From Sulfurifustis variabilis (GTDB lineage Bacteria > Pseudomonadota > Gammaproteobacteria > Acidiferrobacterales > Sulfurifustaceae), in contig NZ_AP014936.1 of the NCBI RefSeq assembly GCF_002355415.1, positions 1,302,001 through 1,366,000 of the forward strand: a stretch of DNA of 64,000 nucleotides, given 5' to 3'. The number at the start of each line of letters is the position of its first letter. Position 1 is the stretch's first letter. Below, in pieces: positions 1 through 11,784 of this stretch. Position numbers and translations under genes: made by a program. Below the pieces are notes generated by a model. It did no database searches and was not told where the DNA came from. It saw nothing but the letters and a program-made list of their open reading frames with translations.

Positions 1-39
1 ATCAGCGGGTCCCAGGTTCGAGCCCTGGACGGCCCACCA
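1..39 (+). tRNA. tRNA-Lys, 3' part only (cut by window edge)
   Basis: The window opens just after an anticodon loop. The T-arm (CCAGG, loop TTCGAGC, CCTGG), the 3' acceptor strand ACGGCCC, discriminator A and encoded CCA (37-39) are all readable. The bases ATCAGCGGGTC before the T-arm match the usual anticodon-stem/variable region of proteobacterial tRNA-Lys, whose 5' acceptor GGGCCGT would pair with what is seen here. The anticodon itself lies outside the window, so the identity is inferred. Confidence 0.75.
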
Positions 40-135
40 TTTTCCCGCTACCCGGTTACGGGGCCCCCACGGGGCCTCGCCCTCGTGTCCCCACCGTTCG
101 GCCGCAATCGTGATCTAATAAGGAAGCGGGCGCGG

Positions 136-220
136 GCGAATGTGGCGGAACTGGTAGACGCGCTGGACTTAGGATCCAGTGGGGAAACCCATGGGAGTTC
201 GAGTCTCCCCATTCGCACCA
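136..220 (+). tRNA. tRNA-Leu (anticodon UAG)
   Basis: An 85-nt class II tRNA with a long variable arm. The acceptor GCGAATG pairs with CATTCGC; the anticodon stem CTGGA/TCCAG encloses the loop CTTAGGA, giving anticodon TAG (Leu, CUN codons). The T-arm GGGAG-TTCGAGT-CTCCC and encoded CCA (218-220) are present. It sits 78 nt upstream of tig, a common tRNA-Leu/tig arrangement in proteobacteria. Confidence 0.95.
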
Positions 221-298
221 ATCCTTGGCCGGCTGGGGTCAAAACGGTAGGATCGGCCGGAATACGGGCAGCAAAAGCATAAGCGAGAGAAAGCAGAG

Positions 299-1609
299 AT
301 GCAGGTATCCGTCGAAAGCATTGGGACCCTGGGGAGGCGTCTTACGGTGGCCGTCCCGGCCGAGCAGTTCGAGCAGGCCTTCGCCGAGCGGCTCAACCGC
401 CTGTCGCGGCAGGTGAAGCTTCCCGGATTTCGTCCGGGCAAGGTGCCGACGAAAGTGGTAGAGGCGCGGTATGGGGGCAAGCTGCTCGAGGAGGTAGCGG
501 GCGACCTGATCGAGACCACGCTCCGCGAGGCGATCGGGACGCAGGGGCTCAAGCTCGCCGGTGGCACGCGAATCCGTCACAAGCCGCTCGCCCGGGGCCA
601 GAGTTTCGAGTACACGGCGGAGTTCGAGGTATTCCCCGAGGTTCGCAAGCTGGATCTGGCGGGGGTCGAGATCGAGCGGCCGAGCGTCGGCATCGCCGAC
701 GAGGACGTGGAGCGGACGATCGAGACGCTGCGTCAGCAGCGCGTGACCTGGAACCCGACCGACCGGGCGGCGCAGCGTGGCGACCGGTTGATGATCGACT
801 TTGTGGGGCGCCTGGACGGCGCCGAGGTGGAGGGTGCGAAGGGTCAGAATGCGACCGTCGTGCTGGGGAGCGGGACCTTCGTCTCGGGCCTCGAAGACGG
901 ACTCATCGGCGCCAAGACGGGGGAAAGCCGGGAAGTCCCGGTCGCGTTTCCGAGCGACTATCGGCACGCTCCGCTGGCCGGCAAGACGGTGCAGTTCGAG
1001 GTCAAGGTGAACGAAGTCGCGGAACCCGTACCGCCCGCCGTGGACGAGGAGTTCGCGAAGGCGCTGGGCGTCCAGGACGGCGGCGTCGAGAAGCTGCGCG
1101 CCGAGGTGAAAGCGAATCTCGAGCGTGAAGCGGCCGGGCGCGTGCGAGCGGTGCTGCGCCGCAACGTCATGCAGGCACTGTTGCGGGCGAACCCGATGGA
1201 GACACCCGCAAGCCTGGTCGCCGCAGAAATCGACCGGATGAAACGCATCGCCGAGGCCATGCGCGGCGCCGGCACTCCGCCGGTTGCGGAAGGTGCCGAC
1301 GACGAGCTTTATCGTAAGCGGGCGACGGTACGCGTGGCGCTCGGGCTGATTCTGGCGGAGATCGTTCGCGCGCGCGGGATCAAGCCCGATCCCGCCCGGG
1401 TACGGGCCCGGGTGCAGGAGATGGCCCAGGATTACGATGCGCCGGAGAAGTTCGTGGAGTGGTACTACGCGGACCCCGAGCGCCTCGGCGAAATCGAGTC
1501 GACGGTGATGGAGGAACGGGTGGTGGAGGAGCTGTTGGCGACCGCACAGGTGCGCGACGCACCGGCGGGTTTCCAGGAGCTTCTGAAGATGGACGTTTCG
1601 ATCGATTAG
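299..1609 (+). CDS. tig: Trigger factor, ribosome-associated chaperone/prolyl isomerase
   Basis: This 436-residue protein has the normal family length and three-part layout. The N-terminal ribosome-binding domain carries a GFRPGKVP signature at about residue 44, a slight variant of the usual GFRxGKVP. The FKBP-type PPIase domain spans roughly residues 155-240 ([14 protein letters not shown], then [18 protein letters not shown]). The rest is the alpha-helical C-terminal chaperone arms. Trigger factor binds ribosomal protein L23 near the exit tunnel and holds nascent chains in the cytosol. The ATG at 299 follows a purine-rich GAGAGAAAGCAGAG stretch. clpP starts 16 nt downstream, so the two are probably cotranscribed, giving a folding-then-degradation operon. 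Confidence 0.97.
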   Translation: MQVSVESIGTLGRRLTVAVPAEQFEQAFAERLNRLSRQVKLPGFRPGKVPTKVVEARYGGKLLEEVAGDLIETTLREAIGTQGLKLAGGTRIRHKPLARGQSFEYTAEFEVFPEVRKLDLAGVEIERPSVGIADEDVERTIETLRQQRVTWNPTDRAAQRGDRLMIDFVGRLDGAEVEGAKGQNATVVLGSGTFVSGLEDGLIGAKTGESREVPVAFPSDYRHAPLAGKTVQFEVKVNEVAEPVPPAVDEEFAKALGVQDGGVEKLRAEVKANLEREAAGRVRAVLRRNVMQALLRANPMETPASLVAAEIDRMKRIAEAMRGAGTPPVAEGADDELYRKRATVRVALGLILAEIVRARGIKPDPARVRARVQEMAQDYDAPEKFVEWYYADPERLGEIESTVMEERVVEELLATAQVRDAPAGFQELLKMDVSID

Positions 1610-1625
1610 AGGTGCATATTCCAGC

Positions 1626-2258
1626 ATGAGCATGAACGAATTGCGGTACGGCGGCGCCCAGGAGGCGCAGGCGCTCGGTCTGATTCCCATGGTGATCGAG
1701 ACCACGGGGCGGGGCGAACGGGCTTACGACATCTACTCGCGCATGCTCAAGGAGCGCGTGGTGTTCCTGGTGGGTCCGGTCGAGGACCACATGGCGAATC
1801 TCGTTGTGGCGCAGCTGCTTTTCCTCGAGTCGGAGAATCCCGACAAGGACATTCATCTGTACATCAACTCGCCCGGCGGCGCGGTAAACGCCGGCCTCGC
1901 CATCTACGACACCATGCAGTTCATCAAGCCTGACGTCTCCACGGTGTGCATCGGCCAGGCGGCGAGCATGGGCGCGCTGCTGCTCGCGGGCGGCACGAAG
2001 GGCAAACGCTTCGCACTTCCGCACGCGCGCATGATGGTGCATCAGCCGATGGGCGGTTTTCAGGGTCAGGCGACCGATATCGACATTCACGCGCGCGAAA
2101 TCCTGCGCGTGCGCGAACGGCTGAATCAGATCCTGGTCAAACATACTGGCCGAACGATGGAGCAGATCCGCGACGACACCGACCGCGACTACTTCATGGA
2201 CGGCGACGAGGCGGTCAAATTCGGGCTGGTCGACGCCGTCATCGAAAAGCGTACTTAA
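1626..2258 (+). CDS. clpP: ATP-dependent Clp protease proteolytic subunit
   Basis: ClpP forms the two-ring, 14-subunit cytosolic serine protease chamber fed by ClpX or ClpA. The 210-residue product has the full catalytic triad: Ser114 in GQAASMGA, His139 in MMVHQPMGG and Asp188 in DTDRDYF. These lie three residues beyond the E. coli precursor positions. The oxyanion-side motif NSPGG is at 81-85. The first residues are probably an autoprocessed propeptide, as in other proteobacteria. The ATG at 1626 lies 16 nt after tig and behind a GAGGTG. A second ATG at 1632 is possible. It is cotranscribed with tig and, after a 104-nt gap, followed by its unfoldase partner clpX. Confidence 0.97.
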   Translation: MSMNELRYGGAQEAQALGLIPMVIETTGRGERAYDIYSRMLKERVVFLVGPVEDHMANLVVAQLLFLESENPDKDIHLYINSPGGAVNAGLAIYDTMQFIKPDVSTVCIGQAASMGALLLAGGTKGKRFALPHARMMVHQPMGGFQGQATDIDIHAREILRVRERLNQILVKHTGRTMEQIRDDTDRDYFMDGDEAVKFGLVDAVIEKRT

Positions 2259-2362
2259 TGTGGGTGAACTTCCGCCGCTATGCTATATAAGAGGTAGAAC
2301 TTGCAGTTTCCGGTGGGAAGGGGCATCTTTGGGGCATTCTTCTTGAGGTCGAGGTCGTAGGC

Positions 2363-3661
2363 ATGGCGGACGACAATCACACCCGGGGCGACGGCAAGGG
2401 CGAGAAGCTCCTGTACTGCTCGTTCTGCGGCAAGAGCCAGCACGAGGTTCGCAAGCTCATCGCCGGCCCGTCGGTGTTCGTCTGCGACGAATGCGTCGAG
2501 CTTTGCAACGACATCATTCGCGAGGAAGTCCAGGAAGAGAAGAACGCCGCCCAGGCGAAGAAGAAGTTTCCGACGCCGCGGGAGATCTACCAGATCCTCG
2601 ACGAGTACGTGATCGGTCAGTCGGACGCGAAGAAGATCCTCTCGGTCGCGGTCTACAACCACTACAAGCGTATCGAGCACGAGCCGCGGACGGGCGACGT
2701 CGAGCTCTCGAAGAGCAACATCCTGATGATCGGGCCTACGGGCTCCGGCAAGACGCTGCTCGCCGAGACTCTGGCCCGGCTGCTCAATGTTCCGTTCACG
2801 ATCGCCGACGCCACGACGCTCACCGAGGCGGGTTATGTCGGCGAGGACGTCGAGAACATCATCCAGAAGCTCCTTCAGAAGTGCGACTACGACGTCGAGA
2901 AGGCCCAGAAGGGCATCGTCTACATCGACGAGATCGACAAGATCTCGCGCAAGAGCGAGAACCCGTCGATCACGCGCGACGTGTCGGGCGAGGGTGTGCA
3001 GCAGGCGCTCCTGAAGCTCATCGAGGGCACGATCGCCTCGGTGCCGCCCCAGGGCGGGCGCAAGCACCCGCAGCAGGAGTTCCTGCAGGTCGACACCGGC
3101 AACATCCTGTTCATCTGCGGCGGCGCGTTCGCCGGGCTGGAGAAGATCATCCAGAACCGGACCGAGAAGACCGGGATGGGCTTCAGCGCGGAGATCCGCT
3201 CGCGCGCGAGCCAACGCGCTGTCGGTGAGGTGCTCCGGCACGTCGAGCCGGAAGACCTGATCAAGTACGGTCTGATTCCAGAGTTCGTGGGCCGGCTGCC
3301 GGTCGTCGCGATTCTCGACGAGCTCGACGAGGCGGCGCTGATCCAGATCCTGACCGAGCCGAAGAACGCGCTCGCGAAGCAGTATCAGAGGCTGCTCAAG
3401 TTCGAGGGCGTGGAGCTCGAGATCCGCGAGGAGGCGCTGATCGCCGTGGCGCGGCGGGCCATGGAGCGCAAGACCGGAGCGCGCGGCCTGCGTTCCATAC
3501 TCGAGCGCTGCCTGCTCGACATCATGTTCGAGTTGCCCTCGCTCGAGGGCGTGAAGAAGGTCGTGGTCGAGGCGAACACGATCACAGAATCGGCCAAGCC
3601 GCTGCTCATCTACGCGGAGGACGACGACCATGGCAAGAAGCGCGCATCGTCGAGCCCCTGA
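2363..3661 (+). CDS. clpX: Clp protease ATP-binding unfoldase ClpX
   Basis: This is a 432-residue AAA+ hexameric unfoldase that delivers tagged substrates to ClpP. The N-terminal zinc-binding domain uses Cys19, Cys22, Cys41 and Cys44. The Walker A is GPTGSGKT at about 127-134, the Walker B region reads [10 protein letters not shown], and the C-terminal sensor-2 region contains GARGLRS. An IGF-type ClpP-contact loop cannot be located exactly, but the region after residue 260 is colinear with ClpX. The ATG at 2363 follows GAGGTCGAGG. The preceding 104-nt gap contains an AT-rich TATGCTATATAA (2279-2290), which may serve as a -10 element for a separate clpX promoter, with no convincing -35. A strong terminator follows. 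Confidence 0.97.
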   Translation: MADDNHTRGDGKGEKLLYCSFCGKSQHEVRKLIAGPSVFVCDECVELCNDIIREEVQEEKNAAQAKKKFPTPREIYQILDEYVIGQSDAKKILSVAVYNHYKRIEHEPRTGDVELSKSNILMIGPTGSGKTLLAETLARLLNVPFTIADATTLTEAGYVGEDVENIIQKLLQKCDYDVEKAQKGIVYIDEIDKISRKSENPSITRDVSGEGVQQALLKLIEGTIASVPPQGGRKHPQQEFLQVDTGNILFICGGAFAGLEKIIQNRTEKTGMGFSAEIRSRASQRAVGEVLRHVEPEDLIKYGLIPEFVGRLPVVAILDELDEAALIQILTEPKNALAKQYQRLLKFEGVELEIREEALIAVARRAMERKTGARGLRSILERCLLDIMFELPSLEGVKKVVVEANTITESAKPLLIYAEDDDHGKKRASSSP

Positions 3662-3687
3662 CGCTTTTAAGCGTGACACGCGGTCCG

Positions 3688-3715
3688 AGCCCCGCCGCAA
3701 GCGGGGCTTTTTTTT
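3688..3715 (+). terminator. Rho-independent terminator after clpX
   Basis: A perfect 8-bp stem (AGCCCCGC / GCGGGGCT) with the 5-nt loop CGCAA is followed by eight T residues. It lies 27 nt after the clpX stop and closes the tig-clpP-clpX unit, so lon must have its own promoter. Confidence 0.93.
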
Positions 3716-3727
3716 GACACCTGTCAA
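3714..3727. repeat. Perfect inverted repeat upstream of lon
   Basis: TTGACA-CC-TGTCAA is a perfect 6+6 dyad that begins inside the T-tract of the clpX terminator. It lies about 45 nt upstream of the candidate lon promoter. It could be an operator for a dimeric regulator or simply chance next to a TTGACA-like -35 box. No matching -10 is seen at the right distance. Confidence 0.35.
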
Positions 3728-3771
3728 TGAAACGCGGCGCTCGTCGTGTGATCGTGGCCTTTCGTCGCGCA

Positions 3772-3800
3772 CTTGAAATCCGGTTGCAATAGCCGCACTT
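3772..3800 (+). promoter_or_regulatory. Candidate sigma-32 (heat shock) promoter of lon
   Basis: CTTGAAA (3772-3778) is an exact match to the RpoH -35 core. After a 14-nt spacer comes CCGCACTT (3793-3800), which agrees with the -10 consensus CCCCATNT at C1, C2, C4, A5 and T8. The predicted start would be about 65 nt before the lon ATG. lon is a classic heat-shock gene, which supports the call; it remains a sequence-only prediction. Confidence 0.55.
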
Positions 3801-3873
3801 TGGTTCCAAACTTGTTTTAGATCCCTCATCCACTCCGCCCGCCTCCGGGCCCAACCGAGACCTAGCCCATCAG

Positions 3874-6309
<2,436 letters not shown>

Positions 6310-6325
6310 CCGCTCGTTGACGAAG

Positions 6326-6354
6326 ACGGCCGGGGGCGCCCCGGCCGTTTTTTT
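6326..6354 (+). terminator. Rho-independent terminator after lon
   Basis: A 10-bp perfect stem (ACGGCCGGGG / CCCCGGCCGT) with the 3-nt loop GCG is followed by a run of seven T residues. It lies 17 nt downstream of the lon stop. Confidence 0.93.
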
Positions 6355-6426
6355 GTCTTCGTCCAGGTAGCCAAGGCGGGACCGATGCCTTAAACTAGCG
6401 CGCCTTTGCGGAGGGGTGCCTCCCCC

Positions 6427-6502
6427 GGGTGCTTAGCTCAGTTGGTAGAGCGTCGCCCTTACAAGGCGAAGGCCGGGGGTTCGAACCCCTCAGCACCCAC
6501 CA
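6427..6502 (+). tRNA. tRNA-Val (anticodon UAC)
   Basis: A 76-nt cloverleaf. The acceptor GGGTGC pairs with GCACCC, the D-arm holds the GTTGGTAGAG loop, and the anticodon stem TCGCC/GGCGA encloses CTTACAA (anticodon TAC, Val). The T-arm GGGGG-TTCGAAC-CCCTC and encoded CCA (6500-6502) are present. Confidence 0.95.
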
Positions 6503-6542
6503 GATGTCGCCGACTCGCGAAGCGAGAGCGGCAGGTTTGTAC

Positions 6543-6619
6543 GGAGCGGTAGTTCAGTCGGTTAGAATACCGGCCTGTCACGCCGGGGGTCGCGGGTTCG
6601 AGTCCCGTCCGCTCCGCCA
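6543..6619 (+). tRNA. tRNA-Asp (anticodon GUC)
   Basis: A 77-nt cloverleaf. The acceptor GGAGCGG pairs with CCGCTCC, the anticodon stem CCGGC/GCCGG encloses CTGTCAC (anticodon GTC, Asp), and CCA is encoded at 6617-6619. It is 40 nt after tRNA-Val and likely on the same precursor. Confidence 0.95.
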
Positions 6620-6627
6620 ACTCTCCC

Positions 6628-6651
6628 GGGGCGAGGATCGATCCTCGCCCC
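6628..6651. repeat. 24-bp perfect palindrome between tRNA-Asp and ppiD
   Basis: Two 12-base arms (GGGGCGAGGATC and its exact reverse complement) meet with no spacer, 8 nt after the tRNA-Asp CCA and 46 nt before ppiD. There is no T-tract. As RNA it would need a small loop but would still form a stable hairpin, so it may act as a tRNA 3' processing or partial termination signal, or as a protein-binding site. Confidence 0.5.
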
Positions 6652-6697
6652 ACGGTCGAATTGCGAAGTCCCGACTGCCCCCGTTAGTATTCCGCCC

Positions 6698-8581
6698 ATG
6701 CTCGCCAAGATACGAGAGAAGACCCAAGGCATTATCGCGAGCCTGATTCTCGCGTTCGTCGCCATTCCGTTCATCCTGTGGGGCGTGAGCTCCTATTTCG
6801 AGGCCGGCGGATCGCTTGCCGTGGCGAAGGTCAACGGCACGGAGATCAGTCAGCAGGCCTACCGTCGCGCGCTCGAGGATATCCGCGGGGCGGACCCGCG
6901 CCGCGCCGAGAACCCTGCCTTCCGCGAGCTCGTGGTCGAGAGTCTGGTCAGCCAGACGCTGTTGATCGACGAGGCGCACGAGCAGGGGTATCGGGTGAGC
7001 GACTCCCGGCTGGGTCGGCTCGTGCGCGATATTCCGTATTTTCAGCGGGATGGCCGGTTTGATCCGGCGCTGTACGAAGCGATTCTCCGGCGTGAGGGCA
7101 TCTTCGCGGCCGAGTTCGAGTCCCGGCTGCGAAACGAGAGCCTGGCGGGACAGGTCCAACGCGGGCTCAGCGAGACGGCCTTCGTGACCGAGGACGACGT
7201 TGCCCGCGTGCTGCGGCTCCTGCGGCAGGAACGTCGCTTGTCTTATGCCGTGATCGTTCCCGAAAGCTTCGGCAAGACTGTCCAGCCGAGCGATTCGGAA
7301 ATCGCCGACTATTACGACGCCAACCAGGAGGCGTTCCGCACGACCGAGGAGGTGCGCGCGGAGTATGTCCTGTTGTCGGCCGCCGAGGTGGGCAAGCAGT
7401 ATCAGCCGACCGAAGAGGACTTGCGGCAGCAGTACGAGGCCGATGCGGCGAGATATGTCACTCCCGCCCGCCGAAGGGCGAGCCATATCCTGGTGAAGCT
7501 GCCCGAGGGCGCCGAAGACGCGACGGTGCAGGCGGCTCGGGAACGCGCGGAGGCGATCGCGAAGGAGCTGGCTTCGGGGGTCGATTTCGCGGCGGTCGCG
7601 AAGAAGCGCTCCGAAGACCCGGCCACGGCCGCCCGCGGCGGCGATCTGGGCGACATCGCTCCCGGGCTCCTACCGCCCGACCTCGAGGCGGCCGTTTCCG
7701 CGCTCAAGCCAGGTGAAACAAGCCCCCCCGTGCGGACGCGCTTCGGATTTCACATCGTGAAGCTCGTTTCCATGACGCCCGAGAAGCGCAAGGCGTTCGC
7801 CGAAGTCCGCAAGGATCTCGCCGAGCAGGTGCGGGCGAGGAAGGGCGAGGAGCGGTTCCTCGAGCTTTCCGAGCGCTTCCGCAACCTCGTCTACGAACAC
7901 CCTGATGGGCTCCAACCGGCCGCCCAGGCGTTGGGTCTCGAGGTGCGCACTACGGGGTGGTTCAGCCGCGCGGGCGGGACCGGTATGGCGGCCAACCCGC
8001 GCTTCGCGGAGGCCGCCTTCGAGCCCGAGGTATTGGCCCGATCGCGCAACAGCGATGCGATCGACCTTTCGCCCGAGCAGCTTGTGGCGGTGCGAGTCAT
8101 CGACCATCGTCCCGCAACGTTGAAACCGCTTGCGGACGTGCGCGCGGCGATCGAACGCACGCTCAGGCAGCAGAAGGCGCGCGAGCAGGCCCGCGCTATG
8201 GCTGCCGAGTGGGTATCGAAGCTGGATAAAGGCGCGGCGCTCGCCGACCTCGCCCGGCCACTGGGCTCGACCGTGGAGTCAGGCCGCGTCGTGACCCGGG
8301 ACAAGACCGGAGGCGTGGATCCTCGGCTGGTGAATGCGGCATTCGCGGCACCGCGGCCCGCCGACGGTCCGGTGCACGGGCTGGTCGACCTTGGATCGCA
8401 GGGATACGCCGTGTTCGCGCTCGAGCAGGCGCGCGACGGTGACCCGGCAAACGCCGACGCGGAAGCGAAAGAGAAGGTTCGGCGTCAGCTGCTCTCACGG
8501 CGCGGCGCCGACTACTACGCGCACTACCGCGCCGGGCTTCGAGCCCAGGCGGACGTCAAGATCTACTCCGACCAGCTGTGA
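6698..8581 (+). CDS. ppiD: Periplasmic folding factor PpiD (SurA_N plus parvulin-like PPIase), membrane-anchored
   Basis: The 627-residue length is typical of PpiD. A single N-terminal membrane anchor (about residues 12-32) leaves the bulk in the periplasm. There, PpiD works near the SecYEG exit on newly translocated outer-membrane and periplasmic proteins. Residues about 35-180 form the SurA_N-like chaperone region. A PpiC/parvulin domain follows at about 255-350, with ASHILVKLPEG at its start and GGDLG then FGFHIVKLV later. A second discordant region and the C-terminal helices complete the fold. It sits downstream of clpPX/lon, a quality-control cluster. The ATG at 6698 is in a short 78-nt gap after tRNA-Asp that holds the palindrome. 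Confidence 0.9.
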   Translation: MLAKIREKTQGIIASLILAFVAIPFILWGVSSYFEAGGSLAVAKVNGTEISQQAYRRALEDIRGADPRRAENPAFRELVVESLVSQTLLIDEAHEQGYRVSDSRLGRLVRDIPYFQRDGRFDPALYEAILRREGIFAAEFESRLRNESLAGQVQRGLSETAFVTEDDVARVLRLLRQERRLSYAVIVPESFGKTVQPSDSEIADYYDANQEAFRTTEEVRAEYVLLSAAEVGKQYQPTEEDLRQQYEADAARYVTPARRRASHILVKLPEGAEDATVQAARERAEAIAKELASGVDFAAVAKKRSEDPATAARGGDLGDIAPGLLPPDLEAAVSALKPGETSPPVRTRFGFHIVKLVSMTPEKRKAFAEVRKDLAEQVRARKGEERFLELSERFRNLVYEHPDGLQPAAQALGLEVRTTGWFSRAGGTGMAANPRFAEAAFEPEVLARSRNSDAIDLSPEQLVAVRVIDHRPATLKPLADVRAAIERTLRQQKAREQARAMAAEWVSKLDKGAALADLARPLGSTVESGRVVTRDKTGGVDPRLVNAAFAAPRPADGPVHGLVDLGSQGYAVFALEQARDGDPANADAEAKEKVRRQLLSRRGADYYAHYRAGLRAQADVKIYSDQL

Positions 8582-8588
8582 CGCCGGC

Positions 8589-8605
8589 CGGAGCGGGCAG
8601 CTCCG
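8589..8605. terminator. Short hairpin between converging ppiD and fabI
   Basis: CGGAGC-GGGCA-GCTCCG forms a 6-bp stem with a 5-nt loop in the 27-nt gap between the two converging stops. It has no T-tract on either strand, so it is at best a weak bidirectional terminator. Confidence 0.4.
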
Positions 8606-8608
8606 CTT

Positions 8609-9397
8609 CTATGCGTAGTTGAGGCCGATCGCGACCACGTTGAAGCCGCCGTCGACGTAGGTCACTTCGCCGGTGATGCCCGACGCGAGGTCGGAGCAGA
8701 GGAACGCCGCCGCGTTCCCGACCTCGTCGATGGTGACGCCGCGCCCGAGCGGCGCCGTCCTGTCGTTGAAGTCGAGCAGCTTCTTGAAGTCGTTGATGCC
8801 GGCGGCGGCGAGGGTCCGGATCGGTCCGGCGGAAATCGCGTTGACGCGAATGCCCTCCGGCCCGAGCGCTTGCGCCAGGTAGCGCACGCTCGATTCGAGG
8901 CTCGCCTTCGCCAGGCCCATCACGTTGTAGTTCGGTATGGCCTTTTCGGCGCCGATGTAGGTCAGTGTCAGTAGCGCGCCGTTGCGGCCCTTCATCATCG
9001 GGCGTCCGGCCTTGGCGAGCGCCGCGAAACTGTAAGCGCTGATTTCGTGGGCGACGCGGAAGCCGTCACGCGAGACCGCATCGACGAAGTTCCCCTCGAG
9101 CTGTTCGCGAGGCGCGAAGGCCACCGAATGGACGAGGATGTCCAGGCCGTCCCAGGATCTGCCCAGCGAGGTGAACAGGTCGGCGATCTGCTCGTCGCTG
9201 GCCACGTCGCAGGGCAGGACGAGATCCGATCCGAGCTGCGAGGCGTACTTCTCGACTCGCTCCTTGAGCTTTTCGTTCTGGTACGTGAATGCGAGTGTGG
9301 CTCCCTCGCGGTGCATCGCCTTGGCGATACCCCAGGCGATCGAACGCTCGCTCGCGACGCCGACGATCAGCGCTCGCTTTCCGGCAAGGAATCCCAT
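8609..9397 (-). CDS. fabI: Enoyl-[acyl-carrier-protein] reductase (NADH), FabI
   Basis: FabI catalyses the last reduction of each type II fatty acid elongation cycle (trans-2-enoyl-ACP to acyl-ACP, NADH-dependent). The 262-residue product has the FabI-type SDR signature: a [13 protein letters not shown] cofactor region (13-25), Tyr147 in YIGAEKAIP, then Tyr157 and Lys164 in NYNVMGLAK. This spacing is one residue beyond E. coli Tyr146/Tyr156/Lys163, and the enzyme is of the triclosan-sensitive family. I start it at the ATG at 9397 (protein begins [10 protein letters not shown]), matching the family N-terminus with GGAGAG just upstream. A longer reading to 9409 adds four residues. It is divergent from the peptide ABC operon. 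Confidence 0.95.
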   Translation of the reverse strand: MGFLAGKRALIVGVASERSIAWGIAKAMHREGATLAFTYQNEKLKERVEKYASQLGSDLVLPCDVASDEQIADLFTSLGRSWDGLDILVHSVAFAPREQLEGNFVDAVSRDGFRVAHEISAYSFAALAKAGRPMMKGRNGALLTLTYIGAEKAIPNYNVMGLAKASLESSVRYLAQALGPEGIRVNAISAGPIRTLAAAGINDFKKLLDFNDRTAPLGRGVTIDEVGNAAAFLCSDLASGITGEVTYVDGGFNVVAIGLNYA

Positions 9398-9463
9398 GCG
9401 GCTCTCCATGTTTGTCCGGCCAGGCATTGCGAGGGATGGCGCGGGCCGGTGCGCGCGGACCGG

Positions 9464-9476
9464 CGTTACAGTAACG
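9464..9476. promoter_or_regulatory. Inverted repeat in the fabI/ABC-transporter divergent promoter region
   Basis: CGTTAC-A-GTAACG is a perfect 6+6 dyad 67 nt upstream of the fabI start and 107 nt upstream of the divergent binding-protein start. A fatty-acid or other regulator could bind here; its identity is unknown. Confidence 0.4.
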
Positions 9477-9582
9477 AAATTCACCGACGACGTGAAGAGG
9501 GCGGACTGCGCGTAGGGTGATGGCAGAACCGATCTGGTATATTGACGGCGCCCGACAGGACGCCGCAGACCGACCCTCAGCG

Positions 9583-11784
9583 ATGAAGGCAAGAGCAAGG
9601 CCAAGGCGGGGCGCGTGCATGCTCGGCCTGCTCGTGCTCATCGGTCTGGCGCCGCCCGTCTCCGGCGCCTGGAACAACCCCTACCCGGAAGCCGACCGGA
9701 CCGCGAATACGCTCTACGCGGCGTTCCGCGAACGCCCGAAACACCTCGATCCCGCGCGTTCCTACAACGCAAACGAGTATCTGTTCATCGCACAGATCTA
9801 CGAGCCACCGTTCCAGTACCACTATCTTAGGCGCCCGTACGAGCTCGTACCGCTGGCGGCGGCGGAGGTGCCGATTCCCATCTACCTTGACGCCCGGGGG
9901 CGACGCCTGCCGGACGACGCGCCGGCCGACGCGATCTCTCAGAGCGTCTACGAAATCCGTGTTCGCCCGGGTATTTACTTCCAGCCGCATCCCGCCTTCG
10001 CCCGGGACGCGCAGGGGCGGCTTCTCTACCACGACCTTTCGCATGCAGAGCTCGCCCGCATTCGTACGGTCGCGGACTTCGAGAAAGCCGGGACGCGGGA
10101 GCTGACGGCGGCCGACTACGTCTACCAGATAAAGCGGCTCGCGCACCCGCGCCTGCACTCGCCGATCCTGAGCGTGATGGCCGACTACATCGTCGGCATG
10201 CGCGAATACGCAACGACGCTCGGCGCCGCGCAACGCGAGCTTTCCGCCGGCGGCAAGGGAGGCGCATACATCGATCTCACGAAGTACGCCCTGCCGGGAG
10301 CGGAGGAGGTCGACCGCTATACCTACCGCGTGCGGGTCCACGGCAAGTACCCGCAGTTCCTTTACTGGATGGCCATGCCCTTCTTCGCCCCGATGGCGCC
10401 CGAGGCGGACCGTTTCTTCGCGCAGGCCGGCATGGCGGAACGAAATCTCACCCTCGACTGGTACCCCGTGGGAACGGGGGCCTACATGCTGACGGTGAAC
10501 GACCCCAACCGGCAGATGATGCTGGAGCGTAATCCGAACTACCGCGAAGAGCGTTATCCGTCCGACGGTGAGCCCGCCGACGACGCCGCCGGCCTGCTCG
10601 CCGACGCCGGACGGCCCCTGCCGTTTATCGACAAGGTGGTGTTCAGCCTCGAAAAGGAGAGCATCCCGTACTGGACGAAGTTCCTGCAGGGTTACTACGA
10701 CCGCTCCGGGGTCCTGCGCGAGGCGTTCGACCAGGCGATCCGGTTTACCGGAAGCGGCGAGGCCGCGCTCTCGGAGTCGATGGAAGAGAGGGGTGTCCGC
10801 CTGGTCACGTCGATCGACACCTCGACGTTCTACCTCGGGTTCAACATGCTCGATTCCGTCGTCGGCGGCTACACGGAGCGCGCCCGAAAACTGCGCCAGG
10901 CCATCTCGATCGCCGTGGATTACGAAGAGTACATCTCGATTTTCCGCAACGGGCTCGGCATCGCCGCGCAGGGCCCGCTCCCGCCGGGCATCTTCGGGTA
11001 CCGCGAAGGACCGCAGGGCGTCAACCCGTTCGTGTACGACTGGGTGGACGGGCAGCCGAAGCGCAAGTCGATCGACGCGGCCCGGCGACTGCTCGCCGAG
11101 GCCGGCTATCCCAACGGACAGGACGACAAATCCGGCGGACCCCTCGTTCTTTATTACGACACGGCCGCCACCGGACCCGAGGACAAGGCGCAGCTGGACT
11201 GGATGCGCAAGCAGCTCGGGGAGCTGAACATCCAGCTCGTCGTCCGCGCGACCGACTACAACCGCTTCCAGGAGAAGATGCGCAAGGGCGATGCGCAGCT
11301 CTACGTATGGGGCTGGAACGCGGACTACCCGGATCCGGAAAACTTCTTTTTCCTGCTGTACGGCCCGAACAAGAAGGTGGGACACGACGGCGAGAACGCT
11401 TCGAACTACGACAACCCGGAGTTCAACCGGCTCTTCGAGCGCATGAAGAACATGGAGAACGGGCCGGCCAGGCAGGCGATCATCGACCGTATGCTCGAGG
11501 TCGTCCGGGAGGACGCTCCGTGGGCGTGGGGGCTGCACCCGAAGACCTTCACCTTGCAGCACGCCTGGGTGCACAACGCCAAGCCCAACCAGATGGCGAA
11601 CAACACCCTCAAGTACCTGCGGATCGAGCCGGAGAAGCGCGCCGGGCTGCGCGAGGCATGGAACCGGCCGGTCGTCTGGCCGGTCGCGGCCCTGCTCGCC
11701 GTGGTCGTCGCGAGCGGGGTGCCCGCCGTCGTGAGCTACCGGCGCCGCGAGGCGCGCAGCCAGCGCGCCGGCGGGAGCGCCTGA
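9583..11784 (+). CDS. Oligopeptide-type ABC transporter substrate-binding protein with C-terminal membrane anchor
   Basis: A family 5 extracellular solute-binding protein, here 733 residues and longer than the usual 500-620. The start chosen is the ATG at 9583, because it gives a clear signal peptide (MKARARPRR, hydrophobic core, cleavage near VSGA). A longer frame to 9517 would add 22 residues and spoil the signal. The body has the SBP_bac_5 features [30 protein letters not shown] and [14 protein letters not shown]. Unusually, residues about 697-718 form a hydrophobic helix followed by an Arg-rich tail, which would tether the mature protein to the inner membrane. The stop overlaps the permease start by one base, and the four-gene order matches peptide importers of the YejABEF type. 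Confidence 0.88.
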   Translation: MKARARPRRGACMLGLLVLIGLAPPVSGAWNNPYPEADRTANTLYAAFRERPKHLDPARSYNANEYLFIAQIYEPPFQYHYLRRPYELVPLAAAEVPIPIYLDARGRRLPDDAPADAISQSVYEIRVRPGIYFQPHPAFARDAQGRLLYHDLSHAELARIRTVADFEKAGTRELTAADYVYQIKRLAHPRLHSPILSVMADYIVGMREYATTLGAAQRELSAGGKGGAYIDLTKYALPGAEEVDRYTYRVRVHGKYPQFLYWMAMPFFAPMAPEADRFFAQAGMAERNLTLDWYPVGTGAYMLTVNDPNRQMMLERNPNYREERYPSDGEPADDAAGLLADAGRPLPFIDKVVFSLEKESIPYWTKFLQGYYDRSGVLREAFDQAIRFTGSGEAALSESMEERGVRLVTSIDTSTFYLGFNMLDSVVGGYTERARKLRQAISIAVDYEEYISIFRNGLGIAAQGPLPPGIFGYREGPQGVNPFVYDWVDGQPKRKSIDAARRLLAEAGYPNGQDDKSGGPLVLYYDTAATGPEDKAQLDWMRKQLGELNIQLVVRATDYNRFQEKMRKGDAQLYVWGWNADYPDPENFFFLLYGPNKKVGHDGENASNYDNPEFNRLFERMKNMENGPARQAIIDRMLEVVREDAPWAWGLHPKTFTLQHAWVHNAKPNQMANNTLKYLRIEPEKRAGLREAWNRPVVWPVAALLAVVVASGVPAVVSYRRREARSQRAGGSA

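Noticed and set aside
9398-9604. A longer N-terminus for FabI reaching to 9604
   Set aside because: FabI proteins begin at the MGFL position, a GGAG ribosome-binding site precedes 9397, and the extra residues look like intergenic translation.
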